Below, piece after piece: positions 1-8,405 of a DNA stretch of 64,000 bases. This stretch comes from Rhodovarius crocodyli (GTDB lineage Bacteria > Pseudomonadota > Alphaproteobacteria > Acetobacterales > Acetobacteraceae): contig NZ_SACL01000006.1 of NCBI RefSeq assembly GCF_004005855.1, positions 62,001-126,000 of the forward strand. Direction: 5' to 3'. Position 1 is the first letter of the stretch, and every line of letters begins with the position of its first letter. A program made the translations under genes and the position numbers. The notes under the pieces were generated by a model that saw nothing but the letters and a program-made list of their open reading frames with translations, was not told the origin of the DNA and made no database searches.

Positions 1-633
1 GGCACCGAATTTCCCTATCTGCTGCTGCTGCTGTCGGGCGGGCATTGCCAGTGCGTGGCCGTCGAGAGGCTGGGCCGGTATCGCCGCCTGGGTTCCACCC
101 TGGACGATGCGGTGGGCGAGGCCTTCGACAAATCCGCCAAGCTGATGGGCCTGCCCTGGCCGGGCGGGCCTTATCTGGAACGCCTGGCCCAGGAGGGCGA
201 CGCGCGCCGCGTCACCCTGCCCCGCCCGCTGGTGGGGCGCGAGGGCTGCGACTTCTCCTTCTCCGGCCTCAAGACCGCCGTGGCGCGGGCGCTGGCGCAG
301 GGGGCGGAGAAGGCCGATGTGGCGGCGGCCTTCCAGGTCTCGGTGGCGGCGGTGCTGGCCGACCGGGCGCGGCATGCGCTGGCGATGCTGCCGGGCGCGC
401 GGGCGCTGGTGGTGGCCGGCGGTGTCGCCGCCAACCAGGCCGTGCGCGGGGCGCTGGAGAAGGTGGCGACAGGCGCCGGCATCCCGCTGATCGCGCCGCC
501 CATCAGGCTGTGCACGGACAATGCCGTGATGATCGCCTGGGCCGGGCTGCTGCGCTTGCAGGCGGGGGCGGCCGATGCGCTGGATCATGCGCCGCGGCCG
601 AGATGGCCCCTGGATGAAATGGCGTTGAATTGA
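1..633 (+). CDS. tsaD: tRNA N6-adenosine threonylcarbamoyltransferase TsaD, C-terminal part (5' cut by window)
   Basis: TsaD transfers threonylcarbamoyl from TC-AMP to A37 of ANN-decoding tRNAs in the cytoplasm, working with TsaB and TsaE. The frame is open from base 1, so the start lies outside the window; about 210 of the usual 340 or so residues are present. Family landmarks seen are LLLLLSGGH near the window start, FSFSGLKTA (bases about 256-282), [10 protein letters not shown] and the C-terminal [12 protein letters not shown] of the ASKHA fold. The TGA at 631-633 runs straight into an A/T-rich hairpin. Identification is confident; only the N-terminal metal-binding half cannot be judged. 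Confidence 0.93.
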   Translation, partial: GTEFPYLLLLLSGGHCQCVAVERLGRYRRLGSTLDDAVGEAFDKSAKLMGLPWPGGPYLERLAQEGDARRVTLPRPLVGREGCDFSFSGLKTAVARALAQGAEKADVAAAFQVSVAAVLADRARHALAMLPGARALVVAGGVAANQAVRGALEKVATGAGIPLIAPPIRLCTDNAVMIAWAGLLRLQAGAADALDHAPRPRWPLDEMALN

Positions 634-634
634 C

Positions 635-712
635 GTTCTTTTTTGGAAAAAAGAACCAAAAAACTTTTATCTGATAAAAGTCTTTTTGCTTCTTTTTCTA
701 CAGAAAAAGAAG
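635..712. terminator. Composite A/T-rich bidirectional terminator, copy A
   Basis: Three stacked hairpins fill the gap between the convergent tsaD and hydrolase genes. Hairpin 1 (635-656) has a perfect 10-bp GTTCTTTTTT/AAAAAAGAAC stem. Hairpin 2 (663-681) pairs ACTTTTAT with ATAAAAGT. Hairpin 3 (689-712) has an 11-bp CTTCTTTTTCT/AGAAAAAGAAG stem. Each arm supplies a T-run on one strand, so termination in both directions is plausible. The outer hairpins recur near 33.6 and 58.5 kb. Confidence 0.75.
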
Positions 713-717
713 AATTC

Positions 718-1527
718 TTATAGCATCTTCTCCAGCGCCTTATTGAAGGCTTCGGGCGTCTCATACATCACCCAGTGCCCCGAGCCCTCGATCACTGCTT
801 CACGCAGTTCCGGCCGTTGCTCGCGGATTACCTGCAGCCGCTCCGCGATATGCGGATAGGCCACCACATCCCGCCCGCCCCAGATCGCGCGCACCGGCGC
901 CACGATCTTCGGCAGCTGGTCCTTCAGCGAGGTGCCGGAGGCAAGGCCCTTGCTGACCAGGCGGGCATGCACCGTGTTCCATTCCTGGATGTCCAGCGCC
1001 TCATCGTCGATCAGCGCGGGATCGTGGAACATCAGCCGCTCCAGATTGGTGCGGTTCGCCTCGCGGCGTTCCTCGCCCTGCTTGTTGCGCACCTTCACCA
1101 GCTCCGTCGGCTGGCGCGGCAGGCCAAGCGAGGGTGCGCCCACGATGGTCAGGCTGCGCACATGCGCGCCCTCGATCGCGGCCAGATGCGCGGCGCAATT
1201 CGCCCCGAAGGAAAAGCCCGCCAGGTCGTAGGAGCGATCGGCCCCCAGGATCTGCGCCAGCCCCGCCGCCATCACCACCGCGATGCCGGAGGGATGGGCC
1301 TCACCGGGCGGGCGCTCGCTCTCGCCCAGGCCGGGGGTGTCGGCCGCGATCACCGTATGGGTCTTCGCGAAATGCCCGATGTTGCGCGCCCAATGCTTCC
1401 ACGACCCACTGCCGCCATGCAGCAGCACCAGCACGGGCCCGGCACCCCAGCGGCGCCAGACCATCTCGCCCTCCCCGCACGGCGTGGTCAGGCGTTCGGC
1501 GGAGGCTTCGAGTGCGGCGACGCTCAT
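718..1527 (-). CDS. Alpha/beta hydrolase
   Basis: Cytosolic alpha/beta-hydrolase of 269 aa, the usual length for the family. The oxyanion-hole motif LLHGGSGS is at about residues 35-42. The nucleophile elbow GFSFG puts Ser at 106, and the likely acid and base are Asp220 (WGGRD) and His251 (GSGHW). No lid insertion or signal peptide is seen. It overlaps the upstream EamA transporter gene by 4 bases (ATGA), so the two are probably translated together. Substrate unknown; members of this type act on esters, C-C bonds or amides. Confidence 0.85.
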   Translation of the reverse strand: MSVAALEASAERLTTPCGEGEMVWRRWGAGPVLVLLHGGSGSWKHWARNIGHFAKTHTVIAADTPGLGESERPPGEAHPSGIAVVMAAGLAQILGADRSYDLAGFSFGANCAAHLAAIEGAHVRSLTIVGAPSLGLPRQPTELVKVRNKQGEERREANRTNLERLMFHDPALIDDEALDIQEWNTVHARLVSKGLASGTSLKDQLPKIVAPVRAIWGGRDVVAYPHIAERLQVIREQRPELREAVIEGSGHWVMYETPEAFNKALEKML

Positions 1528-2402
1528 GCGGCTTGCTTGCCTTTCTGCTTGGCGGCGCGCGCCTCGCTGCGCGCGATCCAGGTGGTGGCGACGAAAATGA
1601 CGGCGGCCCCCATCAGCGTGGTGGTGCTGGGAACCTCATGGAACAGCAGGAAGCCCCAGCTGGCGGCCCAGATCAAATCCAGGAACTTCAGCGGCTGGCT
1701 GGCGGAAATATCGGCCAGGGCGAAGGCGCGGGTCAGAAAGAAGTGCCCGGCGCTGCCCAGCAGGCCGCAGCCCAGCAGCAGGAACCAGATCCAGGGGCTC
1801 GGCCAGCTCCATCCCGGAATGGCGAAGGGGATGGTGAAGATCGTGACCGTCAGGGCCTGCCACACCACGATCACCTGCGGCGAGTCGCGCTTGGTCAGCG
1901 CCTTGGTGATGAGGAAGCTCGCGGCGAACAGCGGCGAGGACGCCAGCATCACGAAATTGTAGACCCCGCCCGAGGCCGAGAACCCTGGCGCCACCACCAC
2001 CATCACGCCCAGGAAGCCGATGCCCGCCGCCGTCCAGCGCCGCCAATCGGGCTTCTCGCCCAGGAACACCACGGCGCCGATCATGATGAAGATGGGCGTG
2101 GTGAAGCCCAGCGCCGTCACATCCGCCAATGCCAGGTGCGGCAGGGCCGTGAACCACAGCGTCAGGCCCGCCGTGTGAATGACGCCGCGCCAAGCCTGGC
2201 CCCACATACCGTTCGGTCGGTAGGCCGCGATGCCGTCGCGGAAGATCGAGGGGAACATCACGACCAGGCCGAAGAAATAGCGCAGCATCTGCGCCTGGTA
2301 GACGTCGATCTCGGCCGTCACCTCGCGCATGATGGCGTTCAGCGTCGTCAGCAGCATGCCTGCCGAAATGGCAAACGCCACACCCTGCGCCGCGCGCGAC
2401 AT
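1524..2402 (-). CDS. EamA/DMT-family transporter
   Basis: Inner-membrane protein of 292 aa with about ten hydrophobic segments in two repeated five-helix EamA halves, the normal drug/metabolite transporter layout. The second half begins near residue 150 after a basic loop. The C-terminus is basic (RSEARAAKQKGK), fitting a cytoplasmic end. It is the first gene of a two-gene unit with the alpha/beta hydrolase. DMT proteins export amino acids, metabolites or drugs; nothing here fixes the substrate. Confidence 0.85.
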   Translation of the reverse strand: MSRAAQGVAFAISAGMLLTTLNAIMREVTAEIDVYQAQMLRYFFGLVVMFPSIFRDGIAAYRPNGMWGQAWRGVIHTAGLTLWFTALPHLALADVTALGFTTPIFIMIGAVVFLGEKPDWRRWTAAGIGFLGVMVVVAPGFSASGGVYNFVMLASSPLFAASFLITKALTKRDSPQVIVVWQALTVTIFTIPFAIPGWSWPSPWIWFLLLGCGLLGSAGHFFLTRAFALADISASQPLKFLDLIWAASWGFLLFHEVPSTTTLMGAAVIFVATTWIARSEARAAKQKGKQAA

Positions 2403-2525
2403 GCGTTCCTCCCCCTGTCACGAACAGGTTGCAGCGCAAACCGCCCTTGCGGAACCCCCGATGCGCATTACCCTCCCATGCAACGCGGTCGCTCCGGGGC
2501 GGCCTGTGCGCTGAGGAGCCTGCCC

Positions 2526-4805
2526 ATGCCCGATACCCTTCTGCCCAGCCTGAAATTCGGAATCGGCCAGCCCGTGCCCCGGCAGGAAGACCCCACCCTG
2601 CTGACCGGCCGGGGCCAATACACGGATGACGTCTCCAAGCCCGGCCAGCTCTATGCCTATGTGGTGCGCAGCCCCTACGCCCATGGCGTGATCAACGGCA
2701 TCGACACCGCGGCCGCGCTGGACATGCCGGGCGTCAAGGCGATCTATACCGCAGCCGACCTCACGGCCTATGGCCCCATGGGCTGTGCCATGCCGATGAA
2801 GAACCGCGACGGCACGCCCATCCTCAACACCCGGCGCATGCCGCTGGCCGAGGACAAGGTCCGTTTCGTGGGCGATCCGGTCGCGGTCGTCGTGGCCGAA
2901 AGCAAGGCCGAGGCCAAGGACGCCGCCGAGGCGGTGTTCCTGGACGTGGACTCCCTGCCCGCCGTGACCGAGGCCAATCAGGCCCATGACGGCCCGCAGC
3001 TGTATGACTACATCCCGAACAACCTGGCGCTGGACTTCCTGTTCGGTGACCCGGAGAAGGTGGGCGCCGCCTTCGCCTCGGCCGCGCATGTGACCAAGCT
3101 GTCGCTGCGCAACAACCGCCTGGTGGTCTGCCCGATGGAGCCCCGCGCCGCGATCGGCGAATGGATCGACGGGCGCCATGTGCTGACGCTGGGCAGCCAG
3201 GGCGTGTTCGGCATGCGCGCGCAGATGGCCGCCATCATGAAGGTGAAGACCGAGGACCTGCGCATCCACACCTACAATGTGGGCGGCAGCTTCGGCATGA
3301 AGGCCGGCGCCTATCCGGAATATGCCGTGCTGCTGCATGCGGCGCGCGAGCTGGGCCGGCCGGTGAAATGGACCGACGAGCGCACCGGCAGCTTCCAGTC
3401 CGACGCGCATGGCCGCGACCATGACGTGACGGCGGAGCTGGCGCTGGACGCCGAGGGCCGCTTCCTGGCCGTGCGCCTGACCAGCTACGCCAACATGGGT
3501 GCCTTCCTGACCGCCGTGGGCCCGCTGATGGGCACCGCCAATTTCAGCAAGAACATCCAGAGCAACTACGCGGTGCCGCTGATCGAGGTGGCGACCAAGA
3601 GCTACATGACCAACACCACGCCCATCACCGCCTATCGCGGTGCCGGCCGCCCCGAGGGCAACTACTTCTTCGAGCGCCTGATCGAGACCGCCGCCAAGGA
3701 GATGGGCAAGGACCCCGTGGCGCTGCGCAAGCTGAACCACATCCCGCCCGAGGCGATGCCCTACAAGGCGGCATCCGGCAGCGTGTATGACGGCGGTGAG
3801 TTCAGCGCGATCCTGGACGAAGCCATGGAAGCCGCCGACTTCAACGGCTTCGAGACCCGCCGCGCCGAGGCAAAGGCCCGCGGCAAGCTGCGCGGCATCG
3901 GCATCGGCAACTTCCTGGAATGCACGGCGCCGCCGAGCAAGGAACAGGGCGGCATCCGCTTCGGCGCCGACGGCACGGTCACGATCATCACCGGCACGCT
4001 GGACTACGGCCAGGGCCACTGGACGCCCTTCGCGCAGGTGCTGCACAGCCAGCTGGGCGTGCCCTTCGACAAGATCCGCCTGCTGCAGGGCGACAGCGAT
4101 GAGCTGGTAGCCGGCGGCGGCACCGGTGGCTCCAAGTCGCTCATGGCCTCCGGCGCCGCGATCATCGAGGCCTCGGCCCTGGTGGTCGAGAAGGGGCGCG
4201 AGCTGGCGGCCGAGGCGCTGGAAGCGGCCGTGGGCGATATCGAGTTCGACGGCGGGGACTTCACCATCGCCGGCACCGACCGCTCCATCGGCATCATGCA
4301 GCTGGCAGAGCGCAACCCCGGCAAGCTGGACGTGCGGCATGTGTTCGACGAAGCCCCCCAGGCCTACCCGAACGGCTGCCACATCGCGGAGGTCGAGGTG
4401 GACCCCGACACCGGCGAGGTGAAGGTCGACCGCTACACCACCGTCAACGACTTCGGCGTGCTGGTGAACCCGCTGCTGGTGCAGGGCCAGGCCCATGGCG
4501 GCATCGCCCAGGGCATCGGCCAGGCGCTGTATGAGCGCGTGGCCTATTCCGAGGACGGCCAGCTGCTGACCGCGAGCTACATGGACTATTGCCCGCCCCG
4601 CGCGGACACCATGCCGATGATGGAGTTCCACTCCCACCCCGTGCCGGCCAAGACCAACCCGCTGGGCGCCAAGGGCTGCGGCGAGGCCGGCTGCGCGGGC
4701 AGCCTGCCGGCGGTGATGAACGCGCTGTGCGATGCGCTGGGCGTGGTGCACATCGACATGCCGGCGACGCCGGAAGTGGTGTGGCGGGCGCTGGCCGGGA
4801 AGTAA
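2526..4805 (+). CDS. Xanthine/aldehyde dehydrogenase family molybdopterin-binding subunit (CoxL form II-like)
   Basis: Large molybdenum subunit of the xanthine oxidase family, 759 aa. Start chosen at ATG 2526, 7 bases after AGGAG; an open frame extends far upstream but is not coding. An N-terminal Ald_Xan hammerhead domain is followed by the Mo-pterin-binding part. GGSFGMK is present, the active-site loop is AYRGAGR (about residue 369), as in form II proteins rather than the AYRCSFR of true CO dehydrogenase, and the likely catalytic Glu is in GCGEAG near residue 720. The 2Fe-2S and FAD subunits that normally accompany it are not adjacent. Substrate unknown. Confidence 0.88.
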   Translation: MPDTLLPSLKFGIGQPVPRQEDPTLLTGRGQYTDDVSKPGQLYAYVVRSPYAHGVINGIDTAAALDMPGVKAIYTAADLTAYGPMGCAMPMKNRDGTPILNTRRMPLAEDKVRFVGDPVAVVVAESKAEAKDAAEAVFLDVDSLPAVTEANQAHDGPQLYDYIPNNLALDFLFGDPEKVGAAFASAAHVTKLSLRNNRLVVCPMEPRAAIGEWIDGRHVLTLGSQGVFGMRAQMAAIMKVKTEDLRIHTYNVGGSFGMKAGAYPEYAVLLHAARELGRPVKWTDERTGSFQSDAHGRDHDVTAELALDAEGRFLAVRLTSYANMGAFLTAVGPLMGTANFSKNIQSNYAVPLIEVATKSYMTNTTPITAYRGAGRPEGNYFFERLIETAAKEMGKDPVALRKLNHIPPEAMPYKAASGSVYDGGEFSAILDEAMEAADFNGFETRRAEAKARGKLRGIGIGNFLECTAPPSKEQGGIRFGADGTVTIITGTLDYGQGHWTPFAQVLHSQLGVPFDKIRLLQGDSDELVAGGGTGGSKSLMASGAAIIEASALVVEKGRELAAEALEAAVGDIEFDGGDFTIAGTDRSIGIMQLAERNPGKLDVRHVFDEAPQAYPNGCHIAEVEVDPDTGEVKVDRYTTVNDFGVLVNPLLVQGQAHGGIAQGIGQALYERVAYSEDGQLLTASYMDYCPPRADTMPMMEFHSHPVPAKTNPLGAKGCGEAGCAGSLPAVMNALCDALGVVHIDMPATPEVVWRALAGK

Positions 4806-4808
4806 TGG

Positions 4809-4855
4809 ACGGGGGCTTTGCCCCCGGAGCCCCCCCAGTCAGGGGCGCTGCCCCT
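4809..4855. repeat. Partial copy of GC-rich palindromic repeat
   Basis: Directly after the dehydrogenase stop comes GGGGGC-ttt-GCCCCC, then AGTCAGGGGC and GCCCC. The same order of words is seen at 48810-48853. The hairpin could act as a transcript end, but there is no T-run. Confidence 0.55.
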
Positions 4856-5283
4856 CGGTCCTTCTTAGAAGCAATCAGGCCGAAGCGCAGCGCTTCTCAC
4901 TAAACACCCAGGCACCGTCCTCCAGACCAAAAGGTTGCAGGATCAGGTCGCCTCCTTGGACCAGCGCCTCGCACCTATTTTCGGCGTTCAGAAACCCGGA
5001 CAGTCCCGTTGGCAACCACACGGCATATTGCCGGGCACACATGATCGGCTTGGCGCTCAAAGTGACCGTTAGTTCTGAAGCACACACGGCCTCTGTCTTT
5101 AGTTAAAAAACGACCCACAGTTGCGCAGCCCCAATGTGTGCCGGCTGACGGCAATCCAGCGTTCGGCCGCGTCATGCCGCAGGACGTCGCGGGCAGTCTG
5201 TTCCTCACTCAGCGGCGCAGGTACTGTTGCAAGGACCAGAAGCCGCAAGTGCTTCGGTTAGGAGTGAGGAAGCTGTTCAGCCC
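4856..5283. other. Intergenic stretch of lower GC with small doubtful ORFs
   Basis: No recognisable gene fills these 428 bases. On the minus strand there are two short open frames, a TTG-started 49-codon one (5099-5248) and a GTG-started 70-codon one (4875-5087). They are in different frames and lie end to end, as if one small gene had been split by a frameshift. I do not recognise either. The right end holds the leader of the MFS gene. Confidence 0.4.
4875..5087 (-). CDS. Possible small hypothetical protein (70 aa)
   Basis: GTG-started frame of 70 aa with a balanced composition (AVWLPTGLSGF, GLEDGAWVF) and no obvious antisense gene explaining it. It has no clear ribosome-binding site, domain or membrane segment. 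It may be the 3' part of a decayed gene whose 5' part is the frame at 5099-5248. Low confidence that it is expressed. Confidence 0.22.
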   Translation of the reverse strand: MCASELTVTLSAKPIMCARQYAVWLPTGLSGFLNAENRCEALVQGGDLILQPFGLEDGAWVFSEKRCASA

Positions 5284-6528
5284 ATGAATAACCCACACAG
5301 GGTGAAAGGCGCGCGCTCGCCGTTTTCCGAGCGGAACTTTCGCTTCCAGTGGCTGGCCGATCTGACCACCTCCCTGGGGTTCGAGATGGAAACCCTCATT
5401 CTGGGCTGGTTCGTCCTGACTTCGACCCAGTCGGTCGTCTGGGTCGCGGGATTCGGTGCTCTGGTCTTTTCCGGAACCCTGCTCGCACCGTTGCTGGGTA
5501 CGATGGGTGATCGGATAGGCCACCGGAATCTATTGGTCTGGATGCGGGTGACCTTCCTGCTGGCTGCGCTGTGCATCGCGACGCTTGCGCTTCTGGACCT
5601 GTTCACGCCCGTGATGGCCTTGGTCGCCGCAGGGCTGGTGGGGTTGATCCGGCCTTCGGATGTCGGCGCGCGCAGCACGCTGACGGCAGACATTCTGCCC
5701 ATGGACATGCTGTCCGGTGCTCTGGGCATCAGCCGTATCAACACGGAGGGCGCGCGCATTCTGGGCGCCGTGGCCGGGGCGGGCAGCATGGCGGCTCTTG
5801 GCGTGGGGCCTGCCTATGTCATCGTCGTGCTGCTGTACCTGAACTGCACCATGCTGACACTCGCGGTGCGGCAATCGCCACGCGAGGTGCGGGAGAAGAC
5901 GGCGCCATCGCTGTGGCGCGACCTGCTCGAGGGTTTCTCGATGGCCAGGTCATCGCCCACGCTACTGGCGGCGTTGTGGCTGGCATGGTTGGCCAATTTC
6001 GCGGCCTATCCCATCTCGAATGGCCTGCTGCCGCATGTCGCGCGTGAGGTCTATGGCATGGATCAGTCAGGGCTCGCCCTGCTGCTATCGGCTTTTGCCT
6101 TCGGAGGCCTGAGCGGCGCGGTCATCATCGGGGTGTGTGGCGTGGGCCGGCGGCCGGATCGCCTCATGATGTTCAGCGCCGCCTGCTGGTTCGTGGCGAT
6201 CGGCGCATTTGCCCAGAGCACGGATGCCGTGGTCGGTACGCCGCTGATGTTCGCCGCCGGGCTCGCGCAGGCATTCTGCATGCTGCCCATGGCTGTGCTG
6301 CTGCTGCGCTCTACCGAGCCGCGTTTCCGTGGCCGTGTGATGGGCCTGCGCATGCTGTCGATCTATGGCCTGCCGCTCGGTCTGCTAGTCGCCGGAGCGG
6401 TTATCGAACGGTTTGGCTTTGCGCTGGTGGCAAGTTGCTATGCCCTGCTGGGGCTTCTCGCGATGCTGCTGATCAATTGGCGATGGCGCGCGGCGTTGTG
6501 GAAGGATGAGCGGGTGGGCGGCGGATAA
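5284..6528 (+). CDS. MFS transporter (EntS-like exporter type)
   Basis: Major facilitator of 414 aa with about 12 hydrophobic segments. The loop 2-3 motif is GTMGDRIGHRN, close to the MFS consensus GxxxDRxGRR. The N-terminus (SERNFRFQWLADLTTSLG) matches the EntS/MFS_3 style, where helix 1 starts after 'FR.lw'. Start chosen at ATG 5284, 11 bases after GAGGAAG; an in-frame TTG at 5227 is less likely. Codon use is less GC-rich than in neighbours, and it sits beside a decayed oxygenase gene and repeat fragments, so transfer is plausible. Substrate unknown. Confidence 0.82.
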   Translation: MNNPHRVKGARSPFSERNFRFQWLADLTTSLGFEMETLILGWFVLTSTQSVVWVAGFGALVFSGTLLAPLLGTMGDRIGHRNLLVWMRVTFLLAALCIATLALLDLFTPVMALVAAGLVGLIRPSDVGARSTLTADILPMDMLSGALGISRINTEGARILGAVAGAGSMAALGVGPAYVIVVLLYLNCTMLTLAVRQSPREVREKTAPSLWRDLLEGFSMARSSPTLLAALWLAWLANFAAYPISNGLLPHVAREVYGMDQSGLALLLSAFAFGGLSGAVIIGVCGVGRRPDRLMMFSAACWFVAIGAFAQSTDAVVGTPLMFAAGLAQAFCMLPMAVLLLRSTEPRFRGRVMGLRMLSIYGLPLGLLVAGAVIERFGFALVASCYALLGLLAMLLINWRWRAALWKDERVGGG

Positions 6529-7075
6529 GCTGTTGGCCGCCTCAGGCACACCGAAATGGCCACGCAGCGTGTCAGTGTCGTAGTCCCACCTGGCCACGCC
6601 CAGGTCGCGCAGCAGCGGCACCACCTGTTCCGTGAAACGGGCAACATCGTCGAGGTGGCTGCATGTCAGGCTGAAACCGTCGGTGGCGCCTTCGCGGAAC
6701 CAGCGCGCGATCTCCCTGGCCACTGTCTCTGGGGTGCCGACGAACGGAGAACCACATCGCCGCCTCCCGCAGGGTCAGCTTCTGTTCACGCGCCACGCGG
6801 ATGATCCGCTGAACGGCCGGCTCAGGCGGACAAGTGCCTCGCCGATCATCAGCGGCTTCTTGCCACGCGCGGCGCGTTCCGCTGCCTCCTCTTTGGTTAG
6901 GGCGATAATCGGTGCCAGGCTAGGCAGAATCTTGATGGGGGCCGGATCGCGTCCTGCGGCCATCGTGGGCGCTTCACGTCCCGGTAGAACTCCTGCGCGT
7001 CCTCGAAATTGTCGGCGTTGCAGTAGATCCCGTTCGCATGGGCGGCGGCGAAATTCCGACCATCCTCTTTGTGAA
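6520..7075 (-). pseudogene. Decayed FMN-dependent luciferase-like monooxygenase (NtaA/SnaA/DszA type)
   Basis: Pieces of a luciferase-like monooxygenase C-terminal half lie in different minus-strand frames. They are GRNFAAAHANGIYCNADNF and AQEFYRDVK (near 7070-6985), then GRDPAPIKILPSLAPI and TKEEAAERAA (near 6960-6890), then REQKLTLREAAMW (near 6790-6750), then FVGTPETVAREIARWFREG, HLDDVARFTEQVVPLL and LRGHFGVPEAAN (near 6745-6540). At least three frame changes are needed and the N-terminal half is missing, so no enzyme is made. Such enzymes oxidise sulfonates, NTA-like chelators or sulfur heterocycles with a flavin reductase partner, which is not seen here. Confidence 0.65.
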
Positions 7076-7101
7076 AAGTGACGGCTGCGACGAGTGAGTT
7101 T

Positions 7102-7234
7102 GGCGCCCGGCCTTCGCAGGTCGGGCGCCATTAAAAATCTGCGGGAACACCTTCACCCGCGAAGGTACCATCTGCTCTAGGTCCAGGACCGAGCACGGTC
7201 CTGGCGGGGGTGCCGGGGGCGGAGCCCCTGGCTG
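7102..7234. repeat. Hairpin plus partial copy of GC-rich palindromic repeat
   Basis: A 12-bp stem-loop GGCGCCCG.CCT / TCGC / AGG.CGGGCGCC (7102-7129, one G-T pair) is followed by ATTAAAAAT. Then AGGTCCAGGA, a variable loop, TCCTGGCGGGG and GGGGC-gga-GCCCC (7179-7234) repeat the order seen at 17059-17105. It separates the pseudogene from the racemase gene end and may serve as a transcript end. Confidence 0.5.
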
Positions 7235-7250
7235 AAACCCACCCCCCGCT

Positions 7251-7889
7251 TCACCCCGCCCCAAGCAGCTTCTTCAGCTTCCGCACCGCGCTGCCCGGCG
7301 TGGTGAACACGGGCTTGCCCGTCGCGGCCTCGATGGCGTCCGCGGTGTGGGCGATGCTGAACTGCGCCAGCGCGATCGCCTCCACCTCGGGCCCGAAGCG
7401 CCTGGCTGCTTCCACCAGCAGGCGGTCGTGCTCGGCCACGTCGCCGGCGTCGAGGGCCGCCAGCGCGCCCTCGGCCAGCATGGGCGTCAGTTGCACATGG
7501 GCCGGGAACTCCGGCGGCATGGAGGCCAGCGTGGCCGGGAAGGTCGAGAGCAGGCCGATGCGCGAGTATGTCGCGGTGGCTTCCTCGATCATCGCCTCAT
7601 TGGGCTTCAGCACCGGCATGGGCGCGAATTCCGCCGCCACCGCCTCGATGCAGGGCCCGAAGGCGGAGCAGGTGAACAGGATGGCCTCGGCGCCCGTGCC
7701 CACCGCATAGCGCGACAGGGTCAGGAAACGCTCGGTCATCCTGGGCGTCAGCTTGCCCTCGGCCGCCAGATCCGCCGACAGCGACATGTCCAGCAGGTTC
7801 ATCAGCGTGGGCTCGGGCCACATGTCCCGGAACGCCTTCTCGATCGGCGGCGGGCTGTGGCGCAGGGCGTGGATCAGGGCGATGCGCAT
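7251..7889 (-). CDS. Aspartate/glutamate racemase family protein
   Basis: Cytosolic protein of 212 aa with the Asp/Glu/hydantoin racemase fold. The first catalytic cysteine is clear in FTCSAFGPC. The position where a second cysteine is often found reads LAQFSIAHT, so the two-base racemase mechanism may not apply; decarboxylases and isomerases of this superfamily also use a single cysteine. It starts MRIALIHALRHS and is 6 bases downstream of the exported protein gene on the same strand. Exact reaction unknown. Confidence 0.72.
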   Translation of the reverse strand: MRIALIHALRHSPPPIEKAFRDMWPEPTLMNLLDMSLSADLAAEGKLTPRMTERFLTLSRYAVGTGAEAILFTCSAFGPCIEAVAAEFAPMPVLKPNEAMIEEATATYSRIGLLSTFPATLASMPPEFPAHVQLTPMLAEGALAALDAGDVAEHDRLLVEAARRFGPEVEAIALAQFSIAHTADAIEAATGKPVFTTPGSAVRKLKKLLGAG

Positions 7890-7895
7890 GGCGGC

Positions 7896-8354
7896 TCAGC
7901 CCGGGGTGGTGCAGCGGCGCAGGATGGCGGGGAACTCGACGCAGCCCGGGAAGGCGATCTCGTTCGGCCCGCGGCGCTGCACGCGCAGCAGGTCCGGGTT
8001 GTTGTCGCAGGAAAAGCCGATGTCGGGCGGCAGGCGGCTGGCCAGCACGCCGCCCTGGGCGGCGGCGGGGGCGAAGCGGAACTCCAGCCCGTCCGGGATC
8101 AGCGCCACCGTCTCGATCACCCGCTGGCGATAGGCGATGTCGAGTGCGGAGGCACGCAGCACCACGTCGCGCGTGAAGATCACGGTCGCGCCGCCGAAGC
8201 ATTCCGTCGTGTTGCCGTCACCGGGCGGGAACTGCCCGCCGATCCAGCTGCCGAAGATCCAGGAATGCGGGGGGGCCGGACGCTGCGCCTCCGCCCGGCG
8301 GATGGCGGGGGTGGCGAGCAGGCTGGCGGCGGCGAGCAGGGTGCGACGGCGCAT
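7896..8354 (-). CDS. Exported hypothetical protein
   Basis: Small protein of 152 aa starting MRRRTLLAAASLLATPAIRR, a signal peptide of Tat-like style with cleavage probably after the AEA near residue 23. The mature part has four cysteines (ECFGG, FSCDNN, GCVEF, RRCTT), suggesting disulfides in the periplasm, and a GSWIGGQFPPGDG segment. No known domain recognised. It lies between anmK and the racemase gene on the same strand, so it may be part of that transcript. Real gene likely from signal peptide and codon pattern. Confidence 0.7.
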   Translation of the reverse strand: MRRRTLLAAASLLATPAIRRAEAQRPAPPHSWIFGSWIGGQFPPGDGNTTECFGGATVIFTRDVVLRASALDIAYRQRVIETVALIPDGLEFRFAPAAAQGGVLASRLPPDIGFSCDNNPDLLRVQRRGPNEIAFPGCVEFPAILRRCTTPG

Positions 8355-8405
8355 CGTGGCTGGAACTCCTTGGATCGGCCCGTCCCTGGTAGGCGGGCCA
8401 GGACG

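Noticed and set aside
1134-2525. Long open frame extending the molybdenum dehydrogenase gene upstream
   Set aside because: The region is already covered by the hydrolase and EamA genes on the other strand, the translation is Arg/Pro/His-rich, and AGGAG plus ATG 2526 gives the family N-terminus.
2418-4751. 777-codon minus-strand open frame opposite the dehydrogenase gene
   Set aside because: Low-complexity His/Gly/Val-rich translation typical of antisense frames in GC-rich genes; the plus strand has clear family motifs.
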